Shown: in pieces, positions 1 through 8,791 of the stretch
How the letters are laid out: each line of letters opens with the position of its first letter
How positions within the stretch are numbered: the stretch's first letter is position 1
NCBI RefSeq assembly: GCF_008367235.1
Contig: NZ_VTZS01000006.1
Coordinates: 248,001 to 312,000, forward strand
Source: Pareuzebyella sediminis
GTDB taxonomy: Bacteria > Bacteroidota > Bacteroidia > Flavobacteriales > Flavobacteriaceae
Length of the DNA: 64,000 nt
Direction of reading: 5' to 3'
Position numbers and translations under genes: made by a program
Notes under the pieces: generated by a model
Told to the model about the DNA's origin: nothing
The model's input: the letters and a program-made list of their open reading frames with translations, nothing else
Database searches by the model: none

Positions 1-1012
1 GGTACCCCTCCTCCGTCCAAAATAGTTCGCCAGGATAGGCCAAGTACCGAAAGGGGAACAAGAACTGTACTGCAAAAAATAGTATGATAACGCTAAATTT
101 CAAGTAATTGCGTGTTGTATTTAAGGAAATTAGACTTCTATTATTATCAAAACGATGTTTCCCAATTTTTAGGATTTTATCCAAGAAGTTCAAAATTTTA
201 TGATGCACAGGAGCATTGAAAAATATCAAAGTAGAGACAATCATGATGTAGGGAAACATTCCAATAGGAAATAACACCCTTGTCAACACATGAAAAATGA
301 CAACAGTAAAAAAGGCATAAGGTCGGGTCTTGCCATACATCAGTAAAAAAGGTATGGTAAGATCATATAACGCTCCTCCCCAGCTAAAGGCATACTGCAC
401 CCATTCTAAATGTAGAAGACTGCCCAATACGGGCAGGTCGAACTTGGAGGGTAGCCAAATTTTTAGTGGCATGGCATGAAGCAACCAGTCGGAATTCAGC
501 TTGGCCAGACCGGCATACACATATACAATGCCTAACAGTAACTTGAGACTGCCAATGGTCCAGGCCGGAATCTTTTGAAACGCATTTTTAGGGTTCTTGA
601 GGGCATCTAATGAATAGTACGCGTTTGCAGGAAGAAATATCATTAAAAAAGCGAGGATACTAATAAAGTAATAATGATTTAGATAAGTCGTTTTGTCCAT
701 AAGTTCGATATACGTAAAACTCAGGAAGAAAACGATAATTGCCATTCTGTACTTATACCCGATGGCAATCATCACAGCTGCGATGGCACAGACCCCAAAG
801 AGCAGATAGGTATAATTTCCCAGAGGCTTGATCCATTCAAAACCATAATAAGAGAAGAAAAATTTGGGTGTTATATAAAATTTATCAATCCAGCCGTACC
901 AAGCAAAACGAATCAGGCCGAAGAACATCATCATGCCGAACAAAATGCGAAAGACCGCTAACGGAGCGGCCTCCACGGCTTTAAAAAGGTATTTGTGCTG
1001 AAACAATGTCAT
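1..1012 (-). CDS. HTTM domain membrane protein (partial, C-terminus outside window)
   Basis: The reading frame opens at an ATG at 1012 and stays open to the window edge, giving 337 residues without a stop. It has repeated hydrophobic segments and the tryptophan- and tyrosine-rich N-terminal half (FRILFG, IRFAWYGWIDKFY) typical of HTTM proteins, which are relatives of the membrane part of vitamin K-dependent gamma-carboxylase. It starts 3 nt after the stop of the imelysin-like gene, so the two are translationally linked. In Flavobacteriaceae such genes often sit with imelysin and DUF4856 genes. The biochemical role is unknown. The family call is fairly sure and an iron-related role is inferred. 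Confidence 0.75.
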   Translation of the reverse strand, partial: MTLFQHKYLFKAVEAAPLAVFRILFGMMMFFGLIRFAWYGWIDKFYITPKFFFSYYGFEWIKPLGNYTYLLFGVCAIAAVMIAIGYKYRMAIIVFFLSFTYIELMDKTTYLNHYYFISILAFLMIFLPANAYYSLDALKNPKNAFQKIPAWTIGSLKLLLGIVYVYAGLAKLNSDWLLHAMPLKIWLPSKFDLPVLGSLLHLEWVQYAFSWGGALYDLTIPFLLMYGKTRPYAFFTVVIFHVLTRVLFPIGMFPYIMIVSTLIFFNAPVHHKILNFLDKILKIGKHRFDNNRSLISLNTTRNYLKFSVIILFFAVQFLFPFRYLAYPGELFWTEEGY

Positions 1013-1015
1013 TAT

Positions 1016-2146
1016 CTAATCGCCATCCGCATCGACAAAATCGATACTGATACTCATGGCGGAGACCATATCGACTTTCAATAGTGGTACAACCCGTTGA
1101 ACTTCGTCATAGGCCAAAAGCATTTCAACTGGTGGAGTTTTGGTCGCTATTTCCTCCTTAAAGGTTGAAAGGCCTTCGACGAGCGTTCGAGCCGCATTGA
1201 ACTGGTCATTGATCATTTTCTTCAAATCATCTCCTTCCTTAACCGTGTTCAATGCATCCAAATAGGACGCCAAGCTTTGACCAGTGCTGCTTTTGCCATA
1301 GTGTTTGCCATTAAAAAAATCCTGTACCGCATTCAACCCCTCCAAAAAGAGTTCTTTGGAAACATTGCCCTTGTGGTATGCCTCCACATTCCCAGGAAGG
1401 GGGCTACCAGAAAAAACACCGAGCGGAATCCCCATTTTTCCGGCCCTTACATACTTTTCGTAATACAAAATATAGTCATTGACAAAACGGTCTAGGGAAG
1501 CCGTGGAGGACGCTCCATCGGCGGCCACAAAATTATCACGATATCCTTCTTTCCACTCCGAAAGCACCTGAACGCTAAGCATGGTCATATCTGATAAAAC
1601 CGCATCAAAGTAGGCTACTAATTCATCATTATCGGTCGTGTTAAACTTCGAAACGATAGCGGCATCGTTCTCGGCCAAACCATTGATGAGATAATCCAAG
1701 GCAGGAAATCCTTTGGCATCCCTATTGGAAGAAAGGGAAAGATCGTAACTGCCCGAGGCAATATGGCCTTCAATTTTTTCAGTATTGGAGGGATAAATGT
1801 TCATGTTCAAACGAAGACCTACGGCCTCGGCCGGCCCTATTTCAAACATAGATACATGTTGCCACACTTTGTATGCCGACAACCAGGAAGCCCTCAAAGC
1901 AAGCAAATTGGATTCGTTCGTATCTGCCTTAAAGGCGTCAAACGAAGCGTTCAGTGCTTCAAGCTGTATAGCAAACGATTCATAGGAAGGAATAATAATG
2001 TTATCCGCCCAATTCTCGAGTATGGGTCCTCTTTCGAAACTTGTAGGGGCCGGGTCAACGTCATCACTCATCGGACCACCGCCATTATCGGAACTACAAG
2101 CACCCAAAAGGATCGAAAAAAACAATACCGTTAAATGCTTCTTCAT
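1016..2146 (-). CDS. Imelysin-like (peptidase M75/IrpA-like) lipoprotein
   Basis: This is a secreted lipoprotein of about 376 residues. The ATG at 2146 gives a compact signal peptide ending in a lipobox (ILLGAC). An ATG four codons upstream (2158) is possible. The body is helical and fits the imelysin family of bacterial surface proteins linked to iron uptake. The family's GxHxxE motif appears here as GFPALD, so the histidine is replaced by proline and the glutamate by aspartate. It lies between DUF4856 (upstream) and HTTM (downstream) in one minus-strand operon. Family assignment is good; metal binding is uncertain given the altered motif. Confidence 0.82.
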   Translation of the reverse strand: MKKHLTVLFFSILLGACSSDNGGGPMSDDVDPAPTSFERGPILENWADNIIIPSYESFAIQLEALNASFDAFKADTNESNLLALRASWLSAYKVWQHVSMFEIGPAEAVGLRLNMNIYPSNTEKIEGHIASGSYDLSLSSNRDAKGFPALDYLINGLAENDAAIVSKFNTTDNDELVAYFDAVLSDMTMLSVQVLSEWKEGYRDNFVAADGASSTASLDRFVNDYILYYEKYVRAGKMGIPLGVFSGSPLPGNVEAYHKGNVSKELFLEGLNAVQDFFNGKHYGKSSTGQSLASYLDALNTVKEGDDLKKMINDQFNAARTLVEGLSTFKEEIATKTPPVEMLLAYDEVQRVVPLLKVDMVSAMSISIDFVDADGD

Positions 2147-2236
2147 AATTTCATTCATTTGATTTCACTCAGTTAACTTTTTGATGAAACTTGACAACTT
2201 TATAGTATCGTTTCATCTCTCACTTACCTAATTAAT

Positions 2237-3538
2237 CTATTCTGCGGCCTGCTGTACCGTAAAGTCAAATCGGCTTGCAATAGTTTCAGAAATTGTGTCC
2301 AAGGTTTCAGAAGTAACATCCCAGAATCCGTTTTCGCCGTCATCCATAAGGTCGGCCAATAGTGCTTCCGTTTCTTCTCTGGAAAAATAAGGTTCCTCAG
2401 TACCAGGCTTACGGGTGAACTGCAGACCGTAAATAAAACCATATGCTTCCGATAGGGCATGAAAAGCGCTCCCGTAATTTGGATTTTCCTCTGCCAAGGT
2501 TCTTTTCCCGGCCTGCAAATAATATATGGCCCTCACCGCAGGTATTTGTGAAATTTTTTCACGAATAATAGCGGCCTGTTCATCACGAACGCTATAGTTT
2601 TTTGCCACAATTGCTGCACGCCCCAATTTGAATGCCTGAAATATCTCATCTGCGATTCCGGCAAAATCGGGATCTGCTTCCAACCTTTCAATGTATTCAT
2701 TCAAAAAACGGTCAGCTCCTAAATCTGCATTTGGGTCTGAAGAATCTTCATTCAATCCATACACATAACCGTATGCCTCATCCCATTTGTGCTCCATGGT
2801 AGTATAAGGCTTACCTTCTTCAGGGGTATTCGCATCATTATTAGCGCGATTATCACCCTCATCTAAAACGGCAGTACTCAAATAATTGTTCAAGGTCTGA
2901 TCGGTCATCAAGGCACCGATCAATCCTTTGGCGAAGACTTGGTCATATTCCAGACCGAGTCCGCTTACATATCGTGTACGTTCACCATCGGCCAATTGAC
3001 CAGCAGTGCCTGCCGCCGCGGCAATTTCCCAATTCGGAAAGACTTCTTCGACCTGTGCCTGAATCCAACGGTCAAAATCGGCTCGGATCAAAGCTTGGCC
3101 GGTGGCATTGGTGGAAAAATAATCTGCTGAGGCCGCAGTTTTCGAACGAATACTTTTATCAGAGGCATTCAATTCATCATTTTCGAAATCAACGCCACCC
3201 TCCTCATGAGCAAACATGCCTTCAAATATTTCTATGGTAGCGCCGTTGTCGCCGAATACCGCCAATAGTTCGTTCGCCATTTGAATGCGAATGGTCTGGC
3301 CACTAAAATTCACGGTAGACTCCCCATTTCTCTCAAATGTATAGTTCGTTGGGTTTTCAATAGCCGTTTCACAAGGAGTACAGCTTCCGCCGCAATCGAT
3401 ACCGGTTTCATTGCCATTCCTTTCTCCGTCATTACAGGTCGCTACAACAGGTAAATCATCTCCATTAGACTCTTCAGAGTCACAGGATGTGACCAAAAAA
3501 GCTCCTAGCGTAACGAAGGTGAAAACCATTTTTCTCAT
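2237..3538 (-). CDS. DUF4856 domain lipoprotein
   Basis: This is a 433-residue lipoprotein with a signal peptide and lipobox ending at Cys19 (FLVTSC). A cysteine-rich linker follows (pattern CNDGxxNGxETGIDCGG then CxPC, residues about 35-57), seen in many exported Bacteroidota proteins. The rest is a helical DUF4856 domain starting around the YTFERNGES segment. DUF4856 genes commonly neighbour imelysin genes in this phylum. It is first in the operon and has a full consensus promoter 42-73 nt upstream. No enzymatic role is known. A surface role in iron uptake is inferred from neighbours only. Confidence 0.82.
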   Translation of the reverse strand: MRKMVFTFVTLGAFLVTSCDSEESNGDDLPVVATCNDGERNGNETGIDCGGSCTPCETAIENPTNYTFERNGESTVNFSGQTIRIQMANELLAVFGDNGATIEIFEGMFAHEEGGVDFENDELNASDKSIRSKTAASADYFSTNATGQALIRADFDRWIQAQVEEVFPNWEIAAAAGTAGQLADGERTRYVSGLGLEYDQVFAKGLIGALMTDQTLNNYLSTAVLDEGDNRANNDANTPEEGKPYTTMEHKWDEAYGYVYGLNEDSSDPNADLGADRFLNEYIERLEADPDFAGIADEIFQAFKLGRAAIVAKNYSVRDEQAAIIREKISQIPAVRAIYYLQAGKRTLAEENPNYGSAFHALSEAYGFIYGLQFTRKPGTEEPYFSREETEALLADLMDDGENGFWDVTSETLDTISETIASRFDFTVQQAAE

Positions 3539-3579
3539 GTGTAAAATATTTTTATTTAGACTGGATTTAAATAATAGCG

Positions 3580-3611
3580 CAAATCTAATATATGGAATGG
3601 TTTATTCCAAA
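3580..3611 (-). promoter_or_regulatory. Flavobacterial promoter for the DUF4856 operon
   Basis: On the minus strand the sequence reads TTTG, 20 nt, TAGATTTG. This matches both Bacteroidota promoter boxes (-33 TTTG, -7 TAnnTTTG) with normal spacing. It implies a leader of roughly 35-40 nt before the ATG at 3538. Confidence 0.75.
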
Positions 3612-3693
3612 ATTATTTATATTAAATCTAAATAAGTTTTGAGATTTAACAGATTCGTCTTGAAAGTACGGTTGTGGCCAAAGATGAATCCAT

Positions 3694-3729
3694 AAAAAAA
3701 TCGGATTCCTAAGAGGAAGCCGATTTTTA
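3694..3729. terminator. Bidirectional hairpin terminator
   Basis: AAAAATCGG and TTCCT pair with AGGAA and CCGATTTTT around a 3-nt loop with one A/G mismatch. A-rich and T-rich flanks let it act on either strand. It lies downstream of the esterase-bicupin gene and upstream of the DUF4856 operon promoter. The rest of the 3539-3860 gap holds that promoter and a doubtful 39-codon frame. Confidence 0.75.
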
Positions 3730-3860
3730 ATCGATCAAATAATTATCCTTCTACACGCTTGCATTCTTTGGTGCCCATTGCGAATACCTTCTATCTGGAG
3801 CCGCTTTTTGTTGGGGTGGGTATGCAATCGTAACTTGTTCCACACCCATTAAAGAAGTGC

Positions 3861-5432
3861 TCAATACCATTGAAATGCAAAATACTGTGCCTGCGATTCT
3901 CCTATGTTTTTTATGGCATGCGGCACATTCGAGGGCAAATAGTACAAGTCTCCTGCCTTACCTTCGTACAGTGAGTTACCTATCTGCATTTCTGTACTAC
4001 CGTCAATCATCAGTACGATTTCGGCAGCCTCATGAATATGGGGCTCATGGCTTTTGATACCCGGGTTCAAATTTGTGATATGCATTTCGTAATAGGGACA
4101 CATCGCGGTAGAACGATTGAAATACTTTCGGATACCGCCTTTATCGTGTGCTTGAAAAGGAATCGATTGATAGTCAATTCGAGATGAGCCTCCCCCCTTT
4201 TTGCCCTGTTTGTGATCGACACCTTCCTTAGAAGTATACTCCATTACATAATACGAGGCATTTGAAGATAGACAGTCTACCTTTAGTTCATCACCGGGGA
4301 GAAGTACGACCACACTATTGGCACCTAGCGTGCTACTTTTTCCATTTACGGTAAAACGCAATTCTCCTTTTTTTACAATATAAAGGTGTTCCTTTTCCGA
4401 TTTTTTAACGGTTAGCGCCGAAGACGAAGAGGTGAGGTGTTTCAACTTTATGTCCATGGAACTCAAATGGGCGGTTTCTCCGGCCAAAATTGGTGTATCT
4501 TTTTTTTCCGGGGATATTGTATAAACGCCTTCAGCAACCCTATTTTCTACCACATCGCCCCAAAGCCACGTTAAGGATTCGGGAAGAATGGCTCCGGCAT
4601 GGTTTCCATTATGTCCACCTTCACCGGCAATAAACCTGTAGTTATATTCCTTAAATTTCAAAGCAGACTCCATTTGCAAATTGGCCAACCACCAATTCCC
4701 GTACACATTGTTCAAATCGTTGTTACCGTCTTGTAAAAAAACCTTGATATTCTTTTTGTCATTCTTTCGAATCATGGATGGATATGCATGACCGCCCCTG
4801 ATATTGGTAAAACTTCCTATATGGCTCATCACCTTGCCAAATTGGTCAGGAAAGAACCATGCCGCGGTAAATGCACAGATTCCTCCCGAGGAGATACCGC
4901 CAATTGCCCGCATTTCAGGCCTATCGGATATGGCATACTTTTTCCTCAGTTCCGGAATCATTTCTTCCAACAAAAACTTGCCATAGCGATCTGAAATTTC
5001 ATCATACTCAAAACTCCGGTTAGAAGACTTCCAAGGGGTTGTTGCTTGCACCGAATCGATGGAATGACCGGGATCTATAAAAAGTCCTATAGTTACCGGC
5101 ATCTTGCCTTGTGCGATCAGATTGTCGAACACCACAGGCACCTCGAAATCCCCATCCTTTTTGACATAGGTATGGCCATCTTGAAAAATCATCAAGGCAG
5201 CGGTTTGCTTGGCCGTATATTGTTCTGGAACATATACATAATAATCCCTATTGGTATTTGGAAAGATGGTGCTTTTCCATGTATGCTTTGTCACCGTTCC
5301 TTTGGGTATGTCGCCATACGTATCGGAATTAGGTCCTTTTTCATACTCCTTTTGCGAAAATAACACCGAATTAAAAAAAACCACCGATATTAAAAATAAA
5401 CTATATCGTAAAGGAGACAATGTTCGGTACAT
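3861..5432 (-). CDS. Secreted esterase (enterochelin-esterase-like) fused to a C-terminal bicupin
   Basis: This 523-residue protein has an N-terminal signal peptide (about residues 1-27). Residues about 45-300 form an alpha/beta hydrolase of the esterase D/Fes type with nucleophile motif GISSG, a likely acid in DGNNDLN and a likely histidine in GEGGHNGNH. Residues about 305-523 hold two cupin folds. The first lacks the HxH pair. The second keeps a metal-site pattern (PHIHEAAE, later VPHAIKN). A hydrolase joined to a bicupin suggests hydrolysis coupled to binding or further conversion of a small molecule, but the substrate is unknown. It is not in an obvious operon. Confidence 0.8.
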   Translation of the reverse strand: MYRTLSPLRYSLFLISVVFFNSVLFSQKEYEKGPNSDTYGDIPKGTVTKHTWKSTIFPNTNRDYYVYVPEQYTAKQTAALMIFQDGHTYVKKDGDFEVPVVFDNLIAQGKMPVTIGLFIDPGHSIDSVQATTPWKSSNRSFEYDEISDRYGKFLLEEMIPELRKKYAISDRPEMRAIGGISSGGICAFTAAWFFPDQFGKVMSHIGSFTNIRGGHAYPSMIRKNDKKNIKVFLQDGNNDLNNVYGNWWLANLQMESALKFKEYNYRFIAGEGGHNGNHAGAILPESLTWLWGDVVENRVAEGVYTISPEKKDTPILAGETAHLSSMDIKLKHLTSSSSALTVKKSEKEHLYIVKKGELRFTVNGKSSTLGANSVVVLLPGDELKVDCLSSNASYYVMEYTSKEGVDHKQGKKGGGSSRIDYQSIPFQAHDKGGIRKYFNRSTAMCPYYEMHITNLNPGIKSHEPHIHEAAEIVLMIDGSTEMQIGNSLYEGKAGDLYYLPSNVPHAIKNIGESQAQYFAFQWY

Positions 5433-5518
5433 AACTGTTTGGTTTTGAAAAGAGAATTTAGTTGTTACAAGGTAAGTAGAAAACAGTTAATTTAATAACG
5501 TCGGTAACAGGCCGCGAT

Positions 5519-6385
5519 TTACTGATAATTGGCGAACAGCTCGGTCGCCTTGTTAAATGCCGCTTCAAAAACCATCCAGTTCACGCCGGTTTCCACTTTT
5601 TCAGAGGTAAAATACGAAAGCATCTTCTCGGTGGGCATGTTTCCCGTTAACTCATCTTTTGCCATCGGGCAGCCGCCGAACCCTTGAACGGCACCGTCGA
5701 ATCTTCTACACCCTGCGTTGTAGGCCGCATCTATCTTTTCGTGCCATTTCTTAGGGGTGGTGTGCAAGTGGGCCCCAAATTCAATTTCGGGATATGCCGG
5801 AATCAGTCTCGAAAACAAATAGGAAATGTTCTCCGGAGTTGAGCTTCCGACCGTATCGGAAAGGGAAAGCGTATTGACGCCCATAGCGGCGAGTTTTTCG
5901 GTCCATTCTCCCACAATGTCGACGTTCCATGGATCACCGTACGGATTTCCGAATCCCATGGATATATAGGTAACCACCTCTTTTCCCGTTACTTTAGCTA
6001 TCGCCAATATCTCTCGAAGCGTCTCAACGGATTCAGCAATGGTCTTATGGGTATTCCGCATTTGAAAATTCTCCGATATTGAAAAAGGATAGCCTAGATA
6101 GCATATTTCTTCAAATTGGGAAGCATCCCTTGCCCCTCTTACATTGGCTACAATAGCCAAAAGTTTGCTTTGGGTCTTCGACAGCTCTAAATGCGAAAGT
6201 ACCTCGGCCGTATCGACCATTTGCGGAATCGCTTTAGGGGAAACAAAACTTCCAAAATCTATCGTATCAAAACCGCATCCCAATAACGACTGAATATAAC
6301 GCACCTTTTTCTCGGTCGGTATGAAGGTTTTAATGCCCTGCATGGCATCTCGCGGACATTCAATAATCTTTACTTTACCCTGCAT
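5519..6385 (-). CDS. mvaB: Hydroxymethylglutaryl-CoA lyase
   Basis: The 288-residue protein is a TIM-barrel HMG-CoA lyase, which cleaves HMG-CoA to acetoacetate and acetyl-CoA in leucine and ketone-body catabolism. The N-terminus reads KIIECPRDAMQG, and the family signature GFGGCPMAKDELTGN near residue 237 carries the catalytic cysteine. Length is normal for the bacterial form. It is monocistronic on the minus strand. Other leucine-degradation genes are not in the window, although a branched-chain aminotransferase lies at 42.8 kb. Confidence 0.9.
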   Translation of the reverse strand: MQGKVKIIECPRDAMQGIKTFIPTEKKVRYIQSLLGCGFDTIDFGSFVSPKAIPQMVDTAEVLSHLELSKTQSKLLAIVANVRGARDASQFEEICYLGYPFSISENFQMRNTHKTIAESVETLREILAIAKVTGKEVVTYISMGFGNPYGDPWNVDIVGEWTEKLAAMGVNTLSLSDTVGSSTPENISYLFSRLIPAYPEIEFGAHLHTTPKKWHEKIDAAYNAGCRRFDGAVQGFGGCPMAKDELTGNMPTEKMLSYFTSEKVETGVNWMVFEAAFNKATELFANYQ

Positions 6386-6608
6386 TGCTTGCTGTTATAC
6401 TTCTGATAAAATTACTATTTATTATAGTATGGCACTATCGACCTGTTGTTTTTGGCACTAAATACTTTTTCAATAGGCAAAGACTTTCCGCCCTCTGTAC
6501 AGTGAAGTTCGGCCTGCTTGAAGACCCCATCGTAGTCGGACGCCCTCTAAAAGACTTTTCACTGCATTTAATTGTAGTTTTTTCATATCTTCCCAAAAAT
6601 ATTATATT

Positions 6609-7031
6609 ATGAAATCGACTTATTTGGCCTCCGCACTTATTTTTGGCCTTCTTTCATTGACCTTGACTTCTTTCGGGGGCGAGGAAACTTCTCTTAAATC
6701 AGAAATTATCATGCAACAAGACAGCCTTCTACGTCACGTGGTTCTTTTTAAGTTTAAAGCCGGAACATCGGAAAAAGATATTACCAAGGTACGCGAAGCG
6801 TTTAGCGCACTACCCTCAAAAATTCCTCAAATCGTATCCTACGAATGGGGAACCAATAACAGCCCTGAAGGTTTGGACAAGGGCTTCACCCATGTGTTCT
6901 TTCTTACTTTCAAAAGCGAGGAAGACCGTGCTATTTATCTACCTCACCCAGACCACAAGGCCTTTGGCGATGTGTTAGGTCCACATTTAGATGATGTACT
7001 GGTAGTCGATTATTGGTCGAAAGACGAATAG
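6609..7031 (+). CDS. Exported Dabb (stress-responsive A/B barrel) family protein
   Basis: The protein has 140 residues. A hydrophobic signal peptide comes first (about 1-23), then a Dabb ferredoxin-like domain beginning at LLRHVVLFKFK and ending at VLVVDYW. The family forms dimeric alpha/beta barrels; bacterial members are mostly of unknown function. It is a short single gene between mvaB (divergent) and pyrD (convergent). No partner is evident. Confidence 0.85.
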   Translation: MKSTYLASALIFGLLSLTLTSFGGEETSLKSEIIMQQDSLLRHVVLFKFKAGTSEKDITKVREAFSALPSKIPQIVSYEWGTNNSPEGLDKGFTHVFFLTFKSEEDRAIYLPHPDHKAFGDVLGPHLDDVLVVDYWSKDE

Positions 7032-7038
7032 ATGTAAG

Positions 7039-8097
7039 CTAAGAAAATTGTTCTTGATGGTCCATTTTTTCTAGAATGGCCTTATTGATCCGTTTGATCA
7101 AGCTAGGGCCTTCATAGATAAAACCAGTATAGACCTGTACCAAATCGGCACCCGCATTTAATTTTTCAATGGCATCTTCGGGCGAATGAATTCCGCCCAC
7201 CCCGATAATTGGAAAAGATTTGTTACTTCGCTCAGAAAGAAAACGGATGACTTCGGTGCTTCTAGTCGTTAAAGGTTTGCCGCTGAGACCTCCTATTTCC
7301 TCCACCAAGAAACAGTCCGATATTAGGTTCGACCTGCTAATGGTTGTATTGGTGGCAATCACACCATCGATTTTTGTGGTTTCAATAATCTGGATGATAT
7401 CCAAAAGCTGCTCTTCGGTTAAATCTGGGGCAATTTTTAAAAGGATGGGCTTCTCTTCCACCGCTCCTTTGGTAGCCAACTCTGTGTTTTCAATTTTTAG
7501 TTCATTCAATAATGCTGTCAATGGTTCGCGATCCTGCAGCTCTCGTAAACCAGGAGTGTTGGGCGAACTTACATTGACTACAAAATAGTCGACATACGGA
7601 AAAAGGGTGTCAAAACAGATCAAGTAATCTTTGACCGCCTCTTCATTCGGAGTAACCTTGTTCTTTCCGATATTTCCCCCTATCAACACCTTGTGCGGTT
7701 TTTTCAAACGATCTACAGCATCAAATACTCCCTGATTATTGAAACCCATTCGATTGATAATAGCAGCATCGGGTTTTAATCGGAACAACCTTTTTTTAGG
7801 ATTTCCTTTTTGAGGTTTTGGGGTAAGTGTACCTATTTCGATAAAGCCAAAACCAAAATCAGACAGCTCGTTGAACAACTTGGCATCTTTATCGAAACCT
7901 GCCGCAAGTCCCACCGGATTTTTGAACTTGATTCCGAAAACCTCTCTGGCCAAACGTTTATCTTCAATAGTATAAATCCCCTTAAAAATGTCAGAAAGAC
8001 CTATTTTAGAAAGCAATCGAATGAGGGAGAAAGTCAAATGGTGGGCTCTTTCTGCATCGAATTGAAAGAGTAAGGGACGAATAAAAGTCTTGTACAT
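7039..8097 (-). CDS. pyrD: Dihydroorotate dehydrogenase (quinone), class 2
   Basis: This FMN enzyme oxidises dihydroorotate to orotate with membrane quinone in pyrimidine synthesis. Visible features are the class 2 N-terminal membrane helix ([20 protein letters not shown]), [12 protein letters not shown], and the [14 protein letters not shown] segment with the class 2 catalytic serine. The frame runs up to a TTG at 8121, but a TACTTTTG promoter box covers that codon. The ATG at 8097 is therefore the credible start, giving 352 residues. The gene stands alone. Confidence 0.93.
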   Translation of the reverse strand: MYKTFIRPLLFQFDAERAHHLTFSLIRLLSKIGLSDIFKGIYTIEDKRLAREVFGIKFKNPVGLAAGFDKDAKLFNELSDFGFGFIEIGTLTPKPQKGNPKKRLFRLKPDAAIINRMGFNNQGVFDAVDRLKKPHKVLIGGNIGKNKVTPNEEAVKDYLICFDTLFPYVDYFVVNVSSPNTPGLRELQDREPLTALLNELKIENTELATKGAVEEKPILLKIAPDLTEEQLLDIIQIIETTKIDGVIATNTTISRSNLISDCFLVEEIGGLSGKPLTTRSTEVIRFLSERSNKSFPIIGVGGIHSPEDAIEKLNAGADLVQVYTGFIYEGPSLIKRINKAILEKMDHQEQFS

Positions 8098-8118
8098 CGA
8101 CACGGAATACGGTTTCTG

Positions 8119-8126
8119 CAAAAGTA
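8119..8126 (-). promoter_or_regulatory. TAnnTTTG promoter box for pyrD
   Basis: The minus strand reads TACTTTTG, a perfect -7 box, 22 nt before the ATG at 8097. No clear -33 TTTG lies at the expected distance. Its position rules out the upstream TTG as the translation start. Confidence 0.55.
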
Positions 8127-8213
8127 CAAACTAGAGTTCCAGAATAAAGCACATAGGCATCAATTTTATCAACACGGGTATATCTCTAGGGGAAGGCCTA
8201 TTGCTTATCGTGT

Positions 8214-8651
8214 TCATTCAGGATTTCCGGCTTGATCATAGGTTTTTGGAATAATCGCTATAGGTCTGCGAATAGCCTCCCTACACAACTCCAAATACCT
8301 GTCATATTGTTTCGTGTTGAAAGTGGCCAATAACGCTTTGTCGCATCGGTAAGAGGCATCGAGTATTTTTTGCCGCAACACCTTGTACTTATCCGCTAGC
8401 ACAATCAGATCAGCATCTTTGCTCTGAGGATGTTCTGCCAATAACTTTTCAATCTGTTCATTGATCCCTTTTATCTCAATGTCGAGTTCTTCCTGCAACG
8501 TATTCATGGTAGTTCGCTGATTTTCGTTGAGTTGAAAGATATCTACGATGGTTTCCGCGTCATTTCCCCCAATTCCCAATAAGCAGTCTTGGGCTTCTGC
8601 ATAAAAACAAAATAGAATAAGTAAGGCGACTATATAACGTTTACCGAACAT
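8214..8651 (-). CDS. Small exported protein, Spy/CpxP-like in form
   Basis: The 145-residue protein has a signal peptide (about 1-20) and a helical body rich in charged residues. Two short segments, LNENQRTTMNTL and FNTKQYDRYLEL, resemble the LTxxQ repeats of Spy/CpxP-type periplasmic helical proteins. Two cysteines (DCLLG near the start, YRCDKA) remain after cleavage. I do not recognise a specific family. It is a single gene upstream of pyrD, probably envelope-located. Confidence 0.6.
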   Translation of the reverse strand: MFGKRYIVALLILFCFYAEAQDCLLGIGGNDAETIVDIFQLNENQRTTMNTLQEELDIEIKGINEQIEKLLAEHPQSKDADLIVLADKYKVLRQKILDASYRCDKALLATFNTKQYDRYLELCREAIRRPIAIIPKTYDQAGNPE

Positions 8652-8740
8652 GATTTTCCGTTGCTTTAAAATCTATCATTATAAACATCAATATTAACCA
8701 AAAATTATATTTTATTTTTTTAAGTACTAGGTTAAATATA

Positions 8741-8767
8741 ATAAGACCGGCTTAAAGCCGGTCTTAT
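8741..8767 (-). terminator. Terminator of the TonB-dependent receptor gene
   Basis: An 11-bp perfect stem (ATAAGACCGGC with GCCGGTCTTAT) and a 5-nt loop lie 25 nt after the receptor stop. On the minus strand it is followed by an AT-rich run. Confidence 0.8.
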
Positions 8768-8791
8768 TTAAAACGTACAAGGTTGAACTAC

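Noticed and set aside
1277-1495. Open frames opposite the imelysin and DUF4856 genes
   Set aside because: They lie fully inside well-supported genes on the other strand and have no family features.
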